64,000 nucleotides of DNA, taken from Pogonophryne albipinna (lineage: Eukaryota > Chordata > Actinopteri > Perciformes > Artedidraconidae). Where the stretch lies: contig CM053243.1 in assembly GCA_028583405.1 (NCBI GenBank), positions 35,739,420 to 35,803,419 of the forward strand, in the 5' to 3' direction. The position numbers and the translations under genes were made by a program. The notes below the pieces were generated by a model. It was given only the letters and a program-made list of their open reading frames with translations. It ran no database searches and was not told the DNA's origin. Positions 9,776 through 32,855 of this stretch are shown piece after piece (positions within the stretch are counted from its first letter, which is position 1; the number at the start of each line of letters is the position of its first letter).

Positions 9776-11699
9776 TCATTTTGTACTAATGGATGGGCGG
9801 CCATGATGGCAACATCTAAAGCTGCAGGAAGAAAATAAAGCAGCTCGTTTTTTCTTCAAACAAAAGTCTATTTTTGGTTGGTTCTACTGTACATTATTAC
9901 TTATTAGGAGTTAAATGATGTAGGATCAGAACAGAATATGGACCCAACGACTGTCAAAAGTTAATTTTTAATATTGGTTGTCTCAATGAAAATATTGCCT
10001 TAGATATATTTATGGTTTTAGCTGAAATGTAAAGAGATAGAAAACCTATTGTGTGTAAGATAAGAACAAAATCTAATAGGCTATTAGTACATAAGGTAAA
10101 AACGTTATCGCTTTAGACTTTAACCACAGATTTGACGAGTCCTCCATCCTTAGAGCCCAATGAGTGAAACCGCATTCAGTCACAAGAGGGTGCTGTTTGA
10201 TCAAGAAGAGAAAATACGTTGAATTCACTGATCTCTCATACATGAGGACAAGTTGTGCTTCAGATAAACCAAAAGAATACATCAAAACATGCATATTTAA
10301 ATTATTAAAATACAAAACAGTTTACAAAATAATAAAATATATAATAATCAACTTGTTGTCCTGTTAAATTCTAAAGACTTTTTCTGTTTTTAAGTTATTA
10401 TGGTCTGTCACTAAACAGCAATTTCATTTGTATGAACACAAGTGCTGGTTTTCATGTCTCTGCATCATGGATGATTTTTGTGCTTGAGAAAAAAAAAGCA
10501 ACAAATTGAAAATATACTAAAACTAGCTGTTTTTAAGACTTTAAATTACTTCACTTTGGTAGGACTACAAACTTGCTTTAGAAATAAGTATGCAAAATGA
10601 ATTATTAACAAAGTTTATCAAACATTGTTTAATTGCTAGCATTACTGTAGAAAAACTAAATCATATCTCTAATGTATTTCTTGCATGTTACATTTAGCAT
10701 ACTTTTGTTACAAAATGTTTGAAATATTGTGTTGTGCATCTATAAACTGCACAGATGTAGTACTGCAGTTATACTCATAGAAGATTATTCATATTGACAC
10801 AGCTATTATGGAAACATGTTTCTAAATCAAACAGTCAAATTTCTGTAATAATTTAATGAAAATATGTTAGAGACATCAAATATTTTAATTGTATTAGACA
10901 TTTAAGCTCTTACTTTAAGGCAATGCAATTACATAAGAGGTTAGCAGCAGTTCCCTGATATTAAAAATATCAATCAAAAGCAAAGCAAAAAAGCACTAAA
11001 CAAATGAAAATATAATATTTTTGCTAAATAAACAGATCGTCTTATCCAAGAATCGTGTACATTCATGGAAACTTATTTTGGTTTTCTGATAATGAACTTC
11101 AAGGATAAATTCATTTTCAGTTTCATTTTAAAATCAACTATTTTTTCAAGTATGTGAAAATCCTTTGACATCATGGTCATGGGAATAGTGTTTGTAGTCG
11201 TCCCAGTTTATCTGCTGGAATTACCTGTAAACACAAAATAAAATCAATAGTTTGAAGTCACAGCTCAAACTGAAAATCACAATGCAATTTTACTGACAAA
11301 GTCTTAACTTTAAACAGATTAAAAATGACCAATAATAAATAAGATGGATGTGCCAAAACATTCATTTGGATCATGATATGAAAGCTAAATCAGAGAGATC
11401 AGTCTAGTGAAACATTATTTTTCTGAATTTACAGCAAAATTGGTCAGGATATTTAAACTAATCTGAAATGTTAAGAGCTTTGTTATCAAAACTAAATAGT
11501 ACTCATTAGTTATTAATGATACTTCATACTCGTATAAATTAAAACTGCCTTGTGAAAGAAGATGAATTATGTTCCCACAAAAACCACCATTTTGCTCCAA
11601 CATGGTTCAGTCCCATGCCAGAAATCATTCCCTTTAACATAATGCTATCAGTGTAAACGGTTAACCTTTTTCTCACCTCAGTGTTTTTTATGCATTTTC
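9776..11699. other. AT-rich intergenic stretch downstream of htatip2
   Basis: No coding exon, structured RNA or clear mobile element is seen. The sequence is strongly AT-rich, with scattered short open frames that have no recognisable motif. The part nearest 11699 should contain the htatip2 3' UTR, since the stop is at 11700-11702. I could not find a convincing minus-strand AATAAA close to the stop, so the transcript end is undefined. Confidence 0.5.
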
Positions 11700-15118
<3,419 letters not shown>

Positions 15119-15300
15119 TGCCAGGAGCAATGGCTAAATTGCTGGGACACTTCCTGGTTGCTTCATGTTCACAGACGGTGCTCCCTCTGCTTCGTTGATA
15201 GGTTGAGGGGGGAAAACCGTAAAGATCGCCAAACTCAACGATTGACAGCTCGATGTACACCAATACTGTTATTTGAATGTTTCATTTATTTGGTAGGATT
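15119..15300 (-). promoter_or_regulatory. Probable TATA-less htatip2 promoter with ETS-type site
   Basis: No TATA box lies upstream of the htatip2 ATG. On the minus strand an ACCAGGAAGTG sequence (plus-strand about 15148-15158), matching the ETS-factor core, lies 30-40 bases before the ATG. The local base composition is more GC-rich than the flanking desert. This fits a broadly expressed gene promoter. The transcription start cannot be placed. Confidence 0.4.
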
Positions 15301-18300
15301 TAGGATACGATAGTGAATCCAACGGAAAGGGACACAAGCTTGTAATTCATTCAACAAGCCTCGGTGGTCATCCTCATGTACCACCATACACAGGAAGGAA
15401 CAACGCATGCGCACTTGAAATAATAAAAAAATCACTACTTTCACAGTTTCTTACTAGAAAATACGTGTTCACCTGTTTTAGTGAATTGCTTACTATGTGT
15501 TAACCCTTAGTGAACTTAATTTATATCTAATGAATTAGAGGTGTTATACTAAATATCAATATCTCCCAAAAATAAATGAATGACAACTTTGTATGTGCGT
15601 AAACATAATTCATTTGTCTTGGCTGTGGGCGCGCGCCGGCTGAGGTGGGAGGGGCCGGGCGCACCACCGGCCCGTCTTATAGCTTCATGCTATTATTTTC
15701 CTGAGGAAAATATTTGTGTTTATTGTGGAAAGATATAAAAATAAAGCCCAACTAATTATTCCCCATCTCCACAACTCTTATTCAACTTACCCCAATAAAA
15801 AGTATTCACAGTTCGGACAGTTTAGCGTGTTGCACTTTTAATTAAAATACATGTTGCCAAGTAGAGGAAAGTGTATTCATTCATTCAAATAATTGCCACG
15901 GTATAGAAATACTCTGTTACAGAACTCTCATTGGATCTTGCAGTCTGCACTATGATCTGTAACATTTAATCACTGCAGAAAGCTTGGATCTTCTATTTGA
16001 AGGGAACCATTTAACTAAAGTTGTAAGACAAGAGATTCTTATTGCTAACATCAAACCCTTACACCAGCTGTCAAACGTTTGTCCTCATCTATTTAGGTTG
16101 TCGTCATTTGTAATAACTCCATGAGACCTGACCCTGATAGACCAATGATTGATTTTAACAATAACCAGGTCAAAAAACTATCGTTTTGTATCCGAATATG
16201 TAGAAAAGTCATCCAGGATGGCAGCACCTGAGTGTAATTTGTTCAGAACAAAATCGAGACTGGACCCAAAAGAGAACCGAACCTTGACAAACGTATTTGC
16301 CTTTTGTCAGACCTTCAGGGGGTTTCATTAGCCAAAACCACTTTACAAAGAAAGCAAGTCCAGTCACATGCAATGAATTCATCAACACCCCATGTTTTTA
16401 ACACCCCTGCCACTTGGAATACAAGGCATCGACCCAATCTAATAGAATATGATGGAGCCAGGGATGATCCTTTAAAGATGTCAGCAGTAAGAGACAGAAA
16501 GAAAAGAGGCTGAGGTTGAGAGAAGAGGTCTTAAACTGGCACTCTGCTGAAATGAAATGTCGCCTCTTTGTTCCTTAGCCGCGGGTGCTAATTGGGCCTA
16601 CCGGCGGGGAGGAAAACTGCCGCTGGGCTCCTGTCTGTCACACCTGTTGAGTCATTGTCTCTCGCATTGATCAGACAGGAAGTTGGAGTAAGAAGGCTTA
16701 TGCCTCAGTGGGTGCGTGGCAGAAACATGGTTCAATTTCCTTTCAGAGCTCCGCTGCCGGAGGTGGAAATACCAATGGTGGTCAGTGGTCAATTGCGTTT
16801 GACCATTGATTAGCCTGCACTAAAGGACATATGGATCCTGAAGAGTTGGTTTTCATTGGCGTTTCTACATTCTTACCTCACTCAATCACAATCCCTCCCG
16901 TATTTCTTCCGCATTGGATAATATGTTTGATGTTGCAGTCACTGCTGTTCTGCCACACTTCACCTGAAGGCCTATTCAGACAGGATTAGCTTTTATAACA
17001 GTGGATGTGGAATAGCTCACACATTACACACCGCTATATATAAAAAACTAGAGCAAAGAAAACTCACGGGGTTGGGATATATAGTTTAATCTCAACTGTG
17101 TACTGGTTCATCATGTTTTAGTCACAAAAAAGTTAAAAAAAAGAATGTGTGAGGATATTAGGTTCAAAAACAATGTTGAATCTGTAATGATAGTAATAAT
17201 AATTGGTTCCATTTGTAACGCACTTCATATTTGAACTCAAATCTCGTAAGCACACAGTTCAATGCTATACATATAGCATTTATGGAATGACACATTCATG
17301 GTATATGTATGTTGTAATTTGAAACAAACTAAACTGCCAAAAAGTCCTTAAATACTGTTGCTTTCAATAGTATTTTTGTATTGATTTTGAACCTCACTTT
17401 TCACATGGGTTTTACTTCAAAATGCCAATGGTATAGCAACTTTAACGTAAACTTAGCCGAGAAATATGAAAGCAAATGTCTGAACCGTGTTGCGTCCCCA
17501 AATACTTCGACTGGCCACAAACTTGGATTTTATAACATCTTTACACAAACTGCCGCCGTCTTAAGATGTAAGTTTGTTCTTAATTGATGGCATTTAATTG
17601 AGCCCTAAGGCATTCAACACATTTTTTGAATCAAGATACATTGTGCGGCATAATATGTTTATATGATTAATTACATTTGTATTTCCTTGAAACACATGCA
17701 GAAATCTGTAAAGATGTCCTGACACAAATGGGAGTTTAATTGTATTTCCTAATTAAACCTATATACATGCATGCCTACATATACATAACACACACACACA
17801 GTACACACACACGGCTTAAGGCTTAGGTTCCCGATTCCACAGACTCTGGAGTGTGATGCTAATGATGGATATTAATGGAGCCTGACAGCACAATCTGCTG
17901 CCCATTGTCTCCCAATAAACAGCTTTGCAGTCCACATGAGCCACAGAGGGGACGGGAGCTTTAAGCTGAGACAGTGAGAGCAGGAGACAGGCCGGGTGGA
18001 GGGTCAGACCTCAGGGGACAGCGCTGATCCTGAAGTGGGGATTAGCTCAATTAGAGAGGCACTGTCTGATCAAGATGCAGGGTTTCATGGTACATATGAT
18101 GTATGTGTGTGTGTTATGAGAGGAGTATCCATTATTAGAGACGACTGTTGCCATTATGTGTCTACTGATGCAGCTGGTGTGAACAATAGTCAAGATGATG
18201 CCTTTAGCTTTCTGTGACCTTCTGCGGAGATATCCATTTATTGTCATACATATCAATGGTAATTAATCTCCAATGTGTTTTATCGTCCAATTGATAACAG

Positions 18301-21300
18301 ATCTATGAATATTTCAGTGTGCCTTTAGCCAACTTGTTACAGGTCAGTTTTATCTGTATTTTTTATTTTATTTATTTTGCTCAGGGGCATTAATACAGTA
18401 TTTGGTCACTAATATGATTTGATCTTAAAGTTTTAAGTATGTTAGAGACAATCCACGTTTGTTTTTAGATTTACAGTTTTTTAACAAGGTGTGCTTTAAA
18501 GTATGAGCTTAATTGAGCTTCGCTTAAGTGACGGAATTGCCCAAATATAGGTTACATAAAACTCATTGTTTCTCTTAAAATGTGAATTTTCTGTATAAAA
18601 TTACACTGATTTTTCTTTTCTTGTATCAGTCACTGAAAAATGCATTTGTCCCCCCCTTTAAAAAGATACTCATTGCTGTAGATAACGATAAATAAGAACC
18701 CTTTTTCATGATCAGTTTAAAATGTTTTCTGTTGAAAGAAAGAGTCCTTGTAAAAAAACATTCAATAGAAACAACTAGATAAACTGAAAGGGTTTTGTTG
18801 CGATTTTAAATACTTACCATGACCTTTCAGATTACATTAAGCAGATTTTTTAACAATTTTAAAATACATACTATAAATGTATAATATTAGTAATAGTTTG
18901 AAAGTATTTTTTGTCTCAATTTTAAGGAACCTCAGAGGAAAACGTAAAAGGAAATGAAAAGTGTGATGAGTTGAAAAGGCCATACCAGCTGCCAGATCCC
19001 CTGATTAGCGGTGAAAAAGCGGTACAATAAATAGAGTCCACAGTGGGACAGAGGCTCAGAATCTTCCTCCGGCCGGGCTTTGTTGCGGGCTCAGACTGGA
19101 GGCTCAGACCTTCACAATATGTTTCGAGGCGCAGTATCAGTGGCGCTCAGAGGAGCTTTCCTGCTCAAAGAGCCGCAGCTAAGCAGCAATGAGACCTTCT
19201 TTCCCTCCTCTGAGGAACAATGGGCTCATTAAAGGAGCAAACAGATTATCACTGTTTTTCAATAGAGGCTCCTAAAAAGAGTCTGGGGGCCCCCAACAGC
19301 TCCCAGCAGGTAGAGATAAGAAAACACTTGCACATCTGGCCAACCTGCTGCTAACTGCTACGTCTGTCAGTCTATCTCCCTAACTGCCTATTTCTATCTT
19401 TAATGGTATCAATCATTAGTATACAGTAACAATAAATGCTATGAATAGGAAGCCATGGACTTGACAGAAGTTTGTGAGGTGACATGAACAATTTACTTGT
19501 GGGGAATTCCAGTGACCAATCAAATCAAAGCATTAGGTTAATTGTGATTTTGTTGTTAATGAGATACAGATTCACCTTTTTTTAAAGTAAGAATTCAAGC
19601 TTCTATACATCACCTGACAGAAAATGAGGGAAGGAGAAAAAGAACAACGTTGCCTTGCCTGTGTCACAACATGTTTGAACAGTGCCAGCAATAGGAAGAA
19701 AAAGGACAGAAGCCATTGTCATTCTGAGGGAAAAAAATCAGTTTTTTATTTTTTATCAAACCAGCTAAACAGTACAAAGCCTAAGGATACTTTCAGCTCC
19801 TGCAGAGTTGTGTGTGTCCATGCCAACTAATGTGTGAACACTATACTGTAGGCAGATGCCCTTTGTAGTTTAAACAGAGCCATGTGGATATCCCTGTCAG
19901 TGCTTGTGTCTTTTTATATCTGGCCCGCAACAGTATTTAAGCTGCATTTAGATAAGGTGTACTATGAGTAGTTTAACTTTTTACAAGGCTGATATTAACC
20001 AACATAATTTAATTGAATGTCATGTAAACAGACAAGTTTGTAGGCCATACCACTCAATGAAAATCACTGACGAAACTGTCTGTCTGTAGTACACACAGAA
20101 GCTTAGTGGCATGGGTGCTTGTGGTTGTTTGTGACAGAACTGGAAAACAGGAAGGGCAGGATGAAGGAAGCAGAGAAAGAGTTGCAACTAGTAGCTTATT
20201 GAAACATGACACATCTGTTAGTCCGACTCACATCAGAGTGGAAGTTATTTGAATAAGAAACCTAAGATGCCCTCTCACCTTAGTGCACCTTTCTATTTCT
20301 TGTTAACTTGCCTCTAAAGTTGTATGAAAGAAAAATAGAGAAAACCCCTAAACTTAAGATAGTCCAAATACTTTCAAGATCACAAAATGGCGAGTAAAAC
20401 CTTAAAAAAAAAAGGCATAGAAAAATGAGCAAAATGAGCTTCCAAACCATTTACATAAAATATGTTAAACAAAAGAACCACAAATAGTAGATTGAAGGTA
20501 ATTCTGCGTAGACAAGACATTCTCTGAGGACTCTCGGATAATTTGCAGACCATCCAACCATCAGGTTTTTTTAGCAGTTCATGCTTTGTTTTCTGTCTGT
20601 TCTGTTGTAAATAACGCTTTTTTCCTGCAAATGTGCCTTTTGTCTTAGCGACTGAAAGTGTTTTTCCCCTCAGACTTTGTTCTTCTACTGAGATGCAATC
20701 CCTTGTCTGTAATGGATGTGTATTGGCCTCCCGAGTCCTTTTCATCAGCACGTCTTTGTTAATGTCAGTCAACTAATTGAGAGGAGATTCCTTTTCTCTT
20801 GTTGATGGAAGTCATGCTAACATTAGTCAGGGTTTACTAGACCAATATTATTTCATTGTTTGTTTTTTGATTTCACCCAAATATGAATTAACTGCAGAGT
20901 TAAAGACCACCAACGACTAATGACATGTCAATATTGATGATCATTTGTCACTAGTATTTCGTTTTTGCATATCATTTATCTCAATAGGTTGCACAAAAAG
21001 GACAGATTATCAGTTATGATGAGTTTCCCAGGAGAAAGTTAAACTTGAAACAGTTAGATCTGTATGGTCTTGAATGGAGTAATAATAGAATACTACACCA
21101 AAGCCTCTTAGTGGATATTTGTGTTTGGCTTTGAGTTTTCACTATCAGATCTATTTGCTGTCTTAAATCTCCCCTTTGTGGCGGGACGGGTGAAGCTTAA
21201 TGACTCCTTTGAACTGCCGACATCCACGGCGGAATGGCTTCGGGAATGTCAACCAACTAACCTTTAGTCTCTTTCCCACATCAAGCAAAAGTGTTGTCCA

Positions 21301-24300
21301 CGTAATACCCATCTTTCAATTCCTGGCCACCACCGGCACCTACGTATATCCATTTTGTCCATCACTAATGCAAACATAGAGCAATTATCGCAACAGCATA
21401 AAACTCATAGAATGGAAACCTGCAGTACTTTCTTGAAGATATCAAAGTCTTTGTTTCTATGAAATACAATATGGATACAATCTCATAATAACTGCTGTGA
21501 TGATTCTATTTATGCTTATGGTTTGAGAATAGTGTCTGAGCGCATATGTTTTTGAACCCTACACCGTTTGAATCCCCAAATATTGATATTTTGGAGACAC
21601 GACTGACTAAAATATAAATAGAGGGAGATAGGGATTTGAGAGTATCTGTAGATTCTGTCATCAGGGTTATTAATTCTAAGCTTATCGTAAGATATTAAAG
21701 TGTGTAATTCATGTCACGTGTTGTCAGATATTAAGATTTGAAAGCTGTAATACTTACATTGCATAGCCTACATTTGCCAAATATTGTCCTATATATCATT
21801 ATCAAATGCTTTACTATGTTTTGTTTGACCAGGGTAAAACTATACCATGAAACGTTTGGTGTTACTTTCATCGGCATGTCTTCCTGTTTTTGTTATCAAA
21901 TGACAAAATGATATATGAACTGCTAACTGCTAATCCAAGCTAATTACTTCTTGGTCTGATGTATCAAGACGAATATTCAAATCATGGTTTTATACTCCAA
22001 CTATAACAGATTAGTATATTAAACATTAATATTCTTCATTACACCTTAGATCTTGTTCAGTCATCCATGCTTATCAGTAATGATAACATTGTACTCACCT
22101 GTGATTTGTGAATGTTGTACCTTTGGTAAATAAAGAAACAGAAGAAAAAAAAATCAAAACTAGCCGAAAGGCTTGTGCAATAAGACAAACAAACAGGTTT
22201 TTAACAAACATCCTTCTAGCCGAACACATTTGGAAAAGAAAACTGAGCAAATGGTAAAATATCTTTCTGTTGAACTTGGATCTTTTTTATATGCTGTAAT
22301 TGTACATAAACCGTTTTGCTGGGTTATGAGTGGAATAATTACATTTGGCTTGAATTCCAAGTCAAATTGGCCTCTTAAAGTTGTATCACATGATTATCAG
22401 GTATAGACTGTTATGGATTGTGGTAAATGTTGGCTTAGAGTGGATCGAAGGCCAAAACAAAGTCACACTCATATTTTTAAACTTTATGACAGTCTCAATG
22501 TGATGCTGCTGGCTCTCCTCAGTTCCTCTGTCTGAGCTTCTGGCTTCTTATAAACCAGCTTAGTTAGTCTCTTAGACGGGCCCTGATGTCCAGTGGCCTA
22601 CAGGGAGAGTGAAAGAAGCAAGAAGGGAGATCATGTCGGATCATAACGGACCCACCACAGCACAGAGACCTCCCTGCCGATGAGCAAACAGCACTACAAA
22701 TGGCAGAGCCGGCAGGACAATCACTGTGTGAATGGAAGCTAATTAGCTGGAGTCTAATGCCAGTTTACTAACACCTGTATTAGCGTGCTCGCTCAGCGGG
22801 GAGTCAGGGCTGGCCAACAAGCACTAATCCCTCATAAGCCTAAAGTACTCCTCCCAAGATCTGGTATTAGCATATTCTGCTTTAGCCAGCTGTTGCCAAC
22901 CTCAACCTGCAGGATTGGAAAGTGATGTGTTGATGGAGAGGAGGATTTGTATTGGGTTACCTGTGAGATCCCATGTGAGTCAGGTAGTCAGGTTCCCCGT
23001 TTGAGATCATAAAGACTTTTCCAATGACTTCCATACTCTTATTTTGGGAAATGTAAGGACTCAGAGTAGCCATTTTGGGAAGTTACATCATGTTGAGCAA
23101 GATTTCTTAAACTTGAAAACAATGATATCAAATACAAAGTTTCATGTTCCGAAACGTGTCCTCGATCCTTTCTTTTATTATTTCTCTCTCATCTCGTAAA
23201 CCTACAACATTTTCCAGGCCCCTGGGAACCCCGCTATGTGTACGTGTTTACTTTCAGTCTCATTCCTTTGCTCTCCCATCCTCTCCCACTGCCTGGGTGG
23301 TGCTGTGATTACCCCGAAGCCGTGCACGCATCAAGGCAAGTGCGAGGCCGATGTGTGTGTGTAAGGGATTAGCAAGCTTTAGCATTAACATCGTGACTGG
23401 ACTGGCTACATTCCCTCGCTCAGCTAATAATTTGAGGGGAGGAGAAAGCGGCTGGTCCATTAGCTCAGTCTGTTTGCTCAGGAATTGGCCGACTCTGATC
23501 CCCTAATTTCTCTCACCGATTCCAAGAGGATCTCTGGCTTTTGTGACGGCGGGATGGGAAGATAAAAGATGGGACTGAGGGGCACGTTGATTCAGAGATC
23601 ACCGTCCTTAGGACATTCTGAACACTTACGAAACTAATCAGTGTGTGTAAACACAGCGAGACATGTTGAGGGCTGGCGGCTAAAAGGCCTGGGGTCTCCG
23701 GGGTTGATTAGGAAGAGCTGTTGATGGACCACACTCGGCGTCTGCGCTCTGATCTGCAGTCCACATGCAGACAAACTGGGCAGATTGACTCATGTGTCGC
23801 TCTGTTCTGTCTGATTGTAGGAGTTTAGAGACGCACATGGGGGATCTGTTGTGGTCTGTGGTGCACTGATACATTTGAACAGATAAATCAGTGTTTACCC
23901 CTTCTCAATAATCAACATTATAGGTATGATATGTTAAAGTAGTTTTCAAGAATGCAGGATTAGGAATAAAAAAGCTGTCAGAGAGAATATATTGCATTTT
24001 ACTATTTCCTGCAGCACTGGATCCATGCAACTTTCCCCACATGTGTATCCATGAAGGTTTGCTATAGATGGATATCTTACTGACAACCAATAAAGTTGTT
24101 AAAAAGAGAAATCAAATTCTTTACATGCACAGTAATAACCTAAACTGGCAAATCTGTATATACATTCAGCAGGTCAGCATTAAGATTTCTCACCAATACC
24201 TAAATCATTTTGGGATGATGACTTTATAACCTGAATAGTTGGAGCTACAACATTAGGGCACAGGCTGTGTAGTAAGACAGACACAGTATTTCCTTGAAGC

Positions 24301-26513
24301 ACAAATGTGTCATTTTGTACAATCGTATTCCCAATACAACGATGCGTTGCTGCATGCTGAGCTTTTCATTGATTCCAAAAACAGCAATTACTGTATTTAC
24401 CACTTTTAGTCTGTCATATATTTCTATATATGTAAAAAGCTGATATAAACACATAAACAATAAGTCAATGTTGTTGTTTACTTTTAAGAAATCAGATTAC
24501 AGCAGAAAGCTGTCTGAATGCAGGCTCATGTTTTAACCGTCTACAGGGCGGAATATTTTTCTCCTTGTATGAGAACAAAAAAAAGAAATCAGGTTTATGG
24601 TCATTTTCACATTTGTGTTATTGACAGAAAGTAAAACTGACACTGTGGTTTTACCTTTAAAGACCGTATTGTATAATGGATGCTGTTTCCTGATCTGCAT
24701 TATTATTATAATCTCTTCAATTGATCACTTCTACCAGGAAAGTACCAACAGTGCTTGAATTGAAAAACTGCACTGAAATGGCCTAAATATTTGAGTTTCT
24801 AATCCACAGCTTCAGTGACAACACACTCAACCGAGTTACAGGAAATGACACCTTTACAGTTGTGTGAAAGGAGATATATGTTCATTATCTAATTCTAAAA
24901 GGTAAAAATCTGTGCATGTTGTATACTTTATACTCTCAATATTAATAGGACATGGCAATTGTTCAAGTGTGTGCATTTTCAAGATGTTTGGCAACATGAA
25001 ATGTCCCACATAATAGGTTTTTGTGTGTAATATTAAAAGCATGTACAATGTTCAGATTGTGTCTATATCTGTCAGACTACTGATAATTAAACCAAAACTT
25101 TCATTTAATTTTAAAAGGGACATTTTTCACAAAAAGATTTGCCTCATTCTCTGAACCAGAAATATCCTCTTTATTACCAATAACAGTTTTATTCATATTT
25201 TTATTCGGAGGTTTTTGCAATTTTCTTTCGTATGGCTGTTGACAGATGTTTCTGGTTTATGAAATGATACAAAAGTATCTAAAATGCACTCTGTAAAAAA
25301 CATTTGACTCTAATAAGTCACAAAAATAAATGCAAACATTATCCTGGCCCTAGATTTGTGTATTCAAATAAGCAAATATTTAAGAAGAGAAGGCCTCATT
25401 AGAATACTCAAACATATAATTGTAATGCTTTAATGTTTAAAAAAATCAACTGGGTAGGTTTTATGGTGATTAATATTAGTTAAAATGTTTACCCTCTTCA
25501 CCCTTTTAAGAAGAGCTGAAATTAGATTTGTTGCCTGTATCTCTATTGTGACAGAATGACAGGTTACCAGAAGTAGGTTCATTTTGAAACATGTGTTTAC
25601 AGGCCCTGGCTCAATTTTAATTAGATACAACAAACAGGAACAATCAGAATATAAAACTGCGGTTTTCAGATTTCTTTTTTAACTGGACAAAATTGAATAA
25701 ACTGAAAGTAAAATCAGTGTTGACACAGTGGGCTTGTATTTTAATAAGCCATCAATCATCAGATCCTAAGCTGCATCCTCTGGGGAAACTGCTCTGTCAG
25801 CACAATATGACTCAACACTGTCTTCATTTTAAGTGGACATCAGATCAGATGTCACTTTCAATTCCCTGAAGCCACAGCCTCTCATAATACCACTCAAAGC
25901 CAATTAGGGGAAATAATGGCAGCTAACCTTCAATGGCTATGCACAGTAGCTACACATGCTACCCTGCTAGCCACTGTCAATGGGGACAGGGGCTAATGGG
26001 CAATCACAGGGGGGCTTATGTTGCAAATCAGCCCCGACCTGCGAGACTCTACTGGGGATTCCTGTCCAGTGCAGCCCCATTCTGGAGCTTATGATCCAGT
26101 AATGGGTGCTTTGGTGGAGATCTGAGAGAGGCTCATGGGAATAGGTTGTCAAAGTGGCCGAGGTTTCCTCAGGCTAAAAGGGGCTTTGATAGGCAAAGTA
26201 GGTCGGCTGAGAGAACATGGAGGAACAGGTCCCTGCTGATAGGAGGTGTCACTCCTAACTTGTACAGTAGCAGTTGACCCACAGCCTGAACACATGCACT
26301 TGGGTCCCATTTTTCAGTTAGCAAGTTGTTTTTTTGTGTTAAATGAGAATAAGTCAATGAACATAATTTAACTCGCTCTTCTATACATTTGTACAAACTC
26401 AAAATTGACCAGTGCATTTGAAAGAAATACATTTTTTGACCGTACCTTTCCTTTTATTATTAACCCCACCACCAGAATAAGACTGGTGCAAGAGAGGCAC
26501 ACAACCTTGCTGG

Positions 26514-26515
<2 letters not shown>
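15300..26515. other. Gene desert, proximal part: no genes seen
   Basis: About 11 kb with no exon, splice-site pattern or protein motif that I can support. AT-rich stretches alternate with more GC-balanced segments lacking simple repeats: about 16550-16820, 18970-19320, 21170-21360 and 22480-22960. The last includes TTAGCTGGAGTCTAATGCC next to TAATTAGC homeodomain-type cores. They look less random than their surroundings and could be conserved non-coding elements, which only cross-species alignment can show. The 28S-like fragment at 15634-15677 is listed separately. Confidence 0.4.
15634..15677 (+). repeat. Short 28S rDNA-like fragment
   Basis: A GC-rich island in an AT-rich setting. It contains GCCGGCTGAGGTGGGA and GGGCGCACCACCGGCCCGTCT. 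From memory both blocks occur in this order in vertebrate 28S rRNA, on either side of a variable expansion segment. Here the variable part is shortened to a few bases. The fragment is only about 44 bp and has no rRNA context around it, so it is a stray piece of rDNA and not a gene. Confidence 0.55.

Positions 26516-26599
<84 letters not shown>
26516..26599. repeat. (GT)n microsatellite, 84 bp
   Basis: About 42 uninterrupted GT units. It directly abuts the unique-looking and telomere-like sequence that follows. (GT)n tracts can adopt Z-DNA and are highly length-variable. Confidence 0.98.
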
Positions 26600-26601
<2 letters not shown>

Positions 26602-26892
26602 TAGCATACTATACTTGTGGGGACCTACATCTGTTTACACAGTCACGTGTGAGGACTCACCTCCCTTATGGGGACAAAATGGAGGTCCCCATGAGGGGAA
26701 TCATTAATTTTAGGGTGAAGACTTGGTTAGGTTTAGGATTAGGGTTAGGGTAAGGGTAAGGGTAAGGGTTAGGGTTAGGGTTAGGCATGTGTTGGTTATG
26801 GTTAAGGTTAGGATAAGTCTCCAGGAAATGCATAAGTCAATGTAATGTCCCCTGAAGTGATGTATACATGGTATGTGTGTGTGTGTGTGTGT
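26600..26892. repeat. Dispersed repeat with telomere-like TTAGGG units between two GT tracts
   Basis: Between the long GT tract and a second GT tract (26872-26892) lies a block with TTGTGGGGACCTACATCTG, GGGGACAAAATGGAGGTCCCC and, at 26738-26786, variants of TTAGGG/TAAGGG (GGGTTAGGGTTAGGGTAAGG). The whole unit resembles a repeat common in fish genomes, recalled and not verified. The telomere-like part is degenerate and short, so a true chromosome end is excluded. It could be an interstitial telomeric sequence or a minisatellite within the repeat. Confidence 0.65.

Positions 26893-32786
<5,894 letters not shown>

Positions 32787-32852
<66 letters not shown>
32787..32852. repeat. (GT)n microsatellite, 66 bp
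   Basis: Uninterrupted GT repeat of 33 units. Confidence 0.98.

Positions 32853-32855
<3 letters not shown>

Noticed and set aside
15634..15677. Functional rRNA gene
   Set aside because: Only about 44 bp with no continuing rRNA sequence on either side.
20380..20772. 130-codon minus-strand open frame ending in a hydrophobic stretch
   Set aside because: The hydrophobic end comes from T-rich DNA; no signal, no conserved motif and no gene context.
26738..26786. True telomere or chromosome end
   Set aside because: Only about eight degenerate units, internal to ordinary sequence on both sides.
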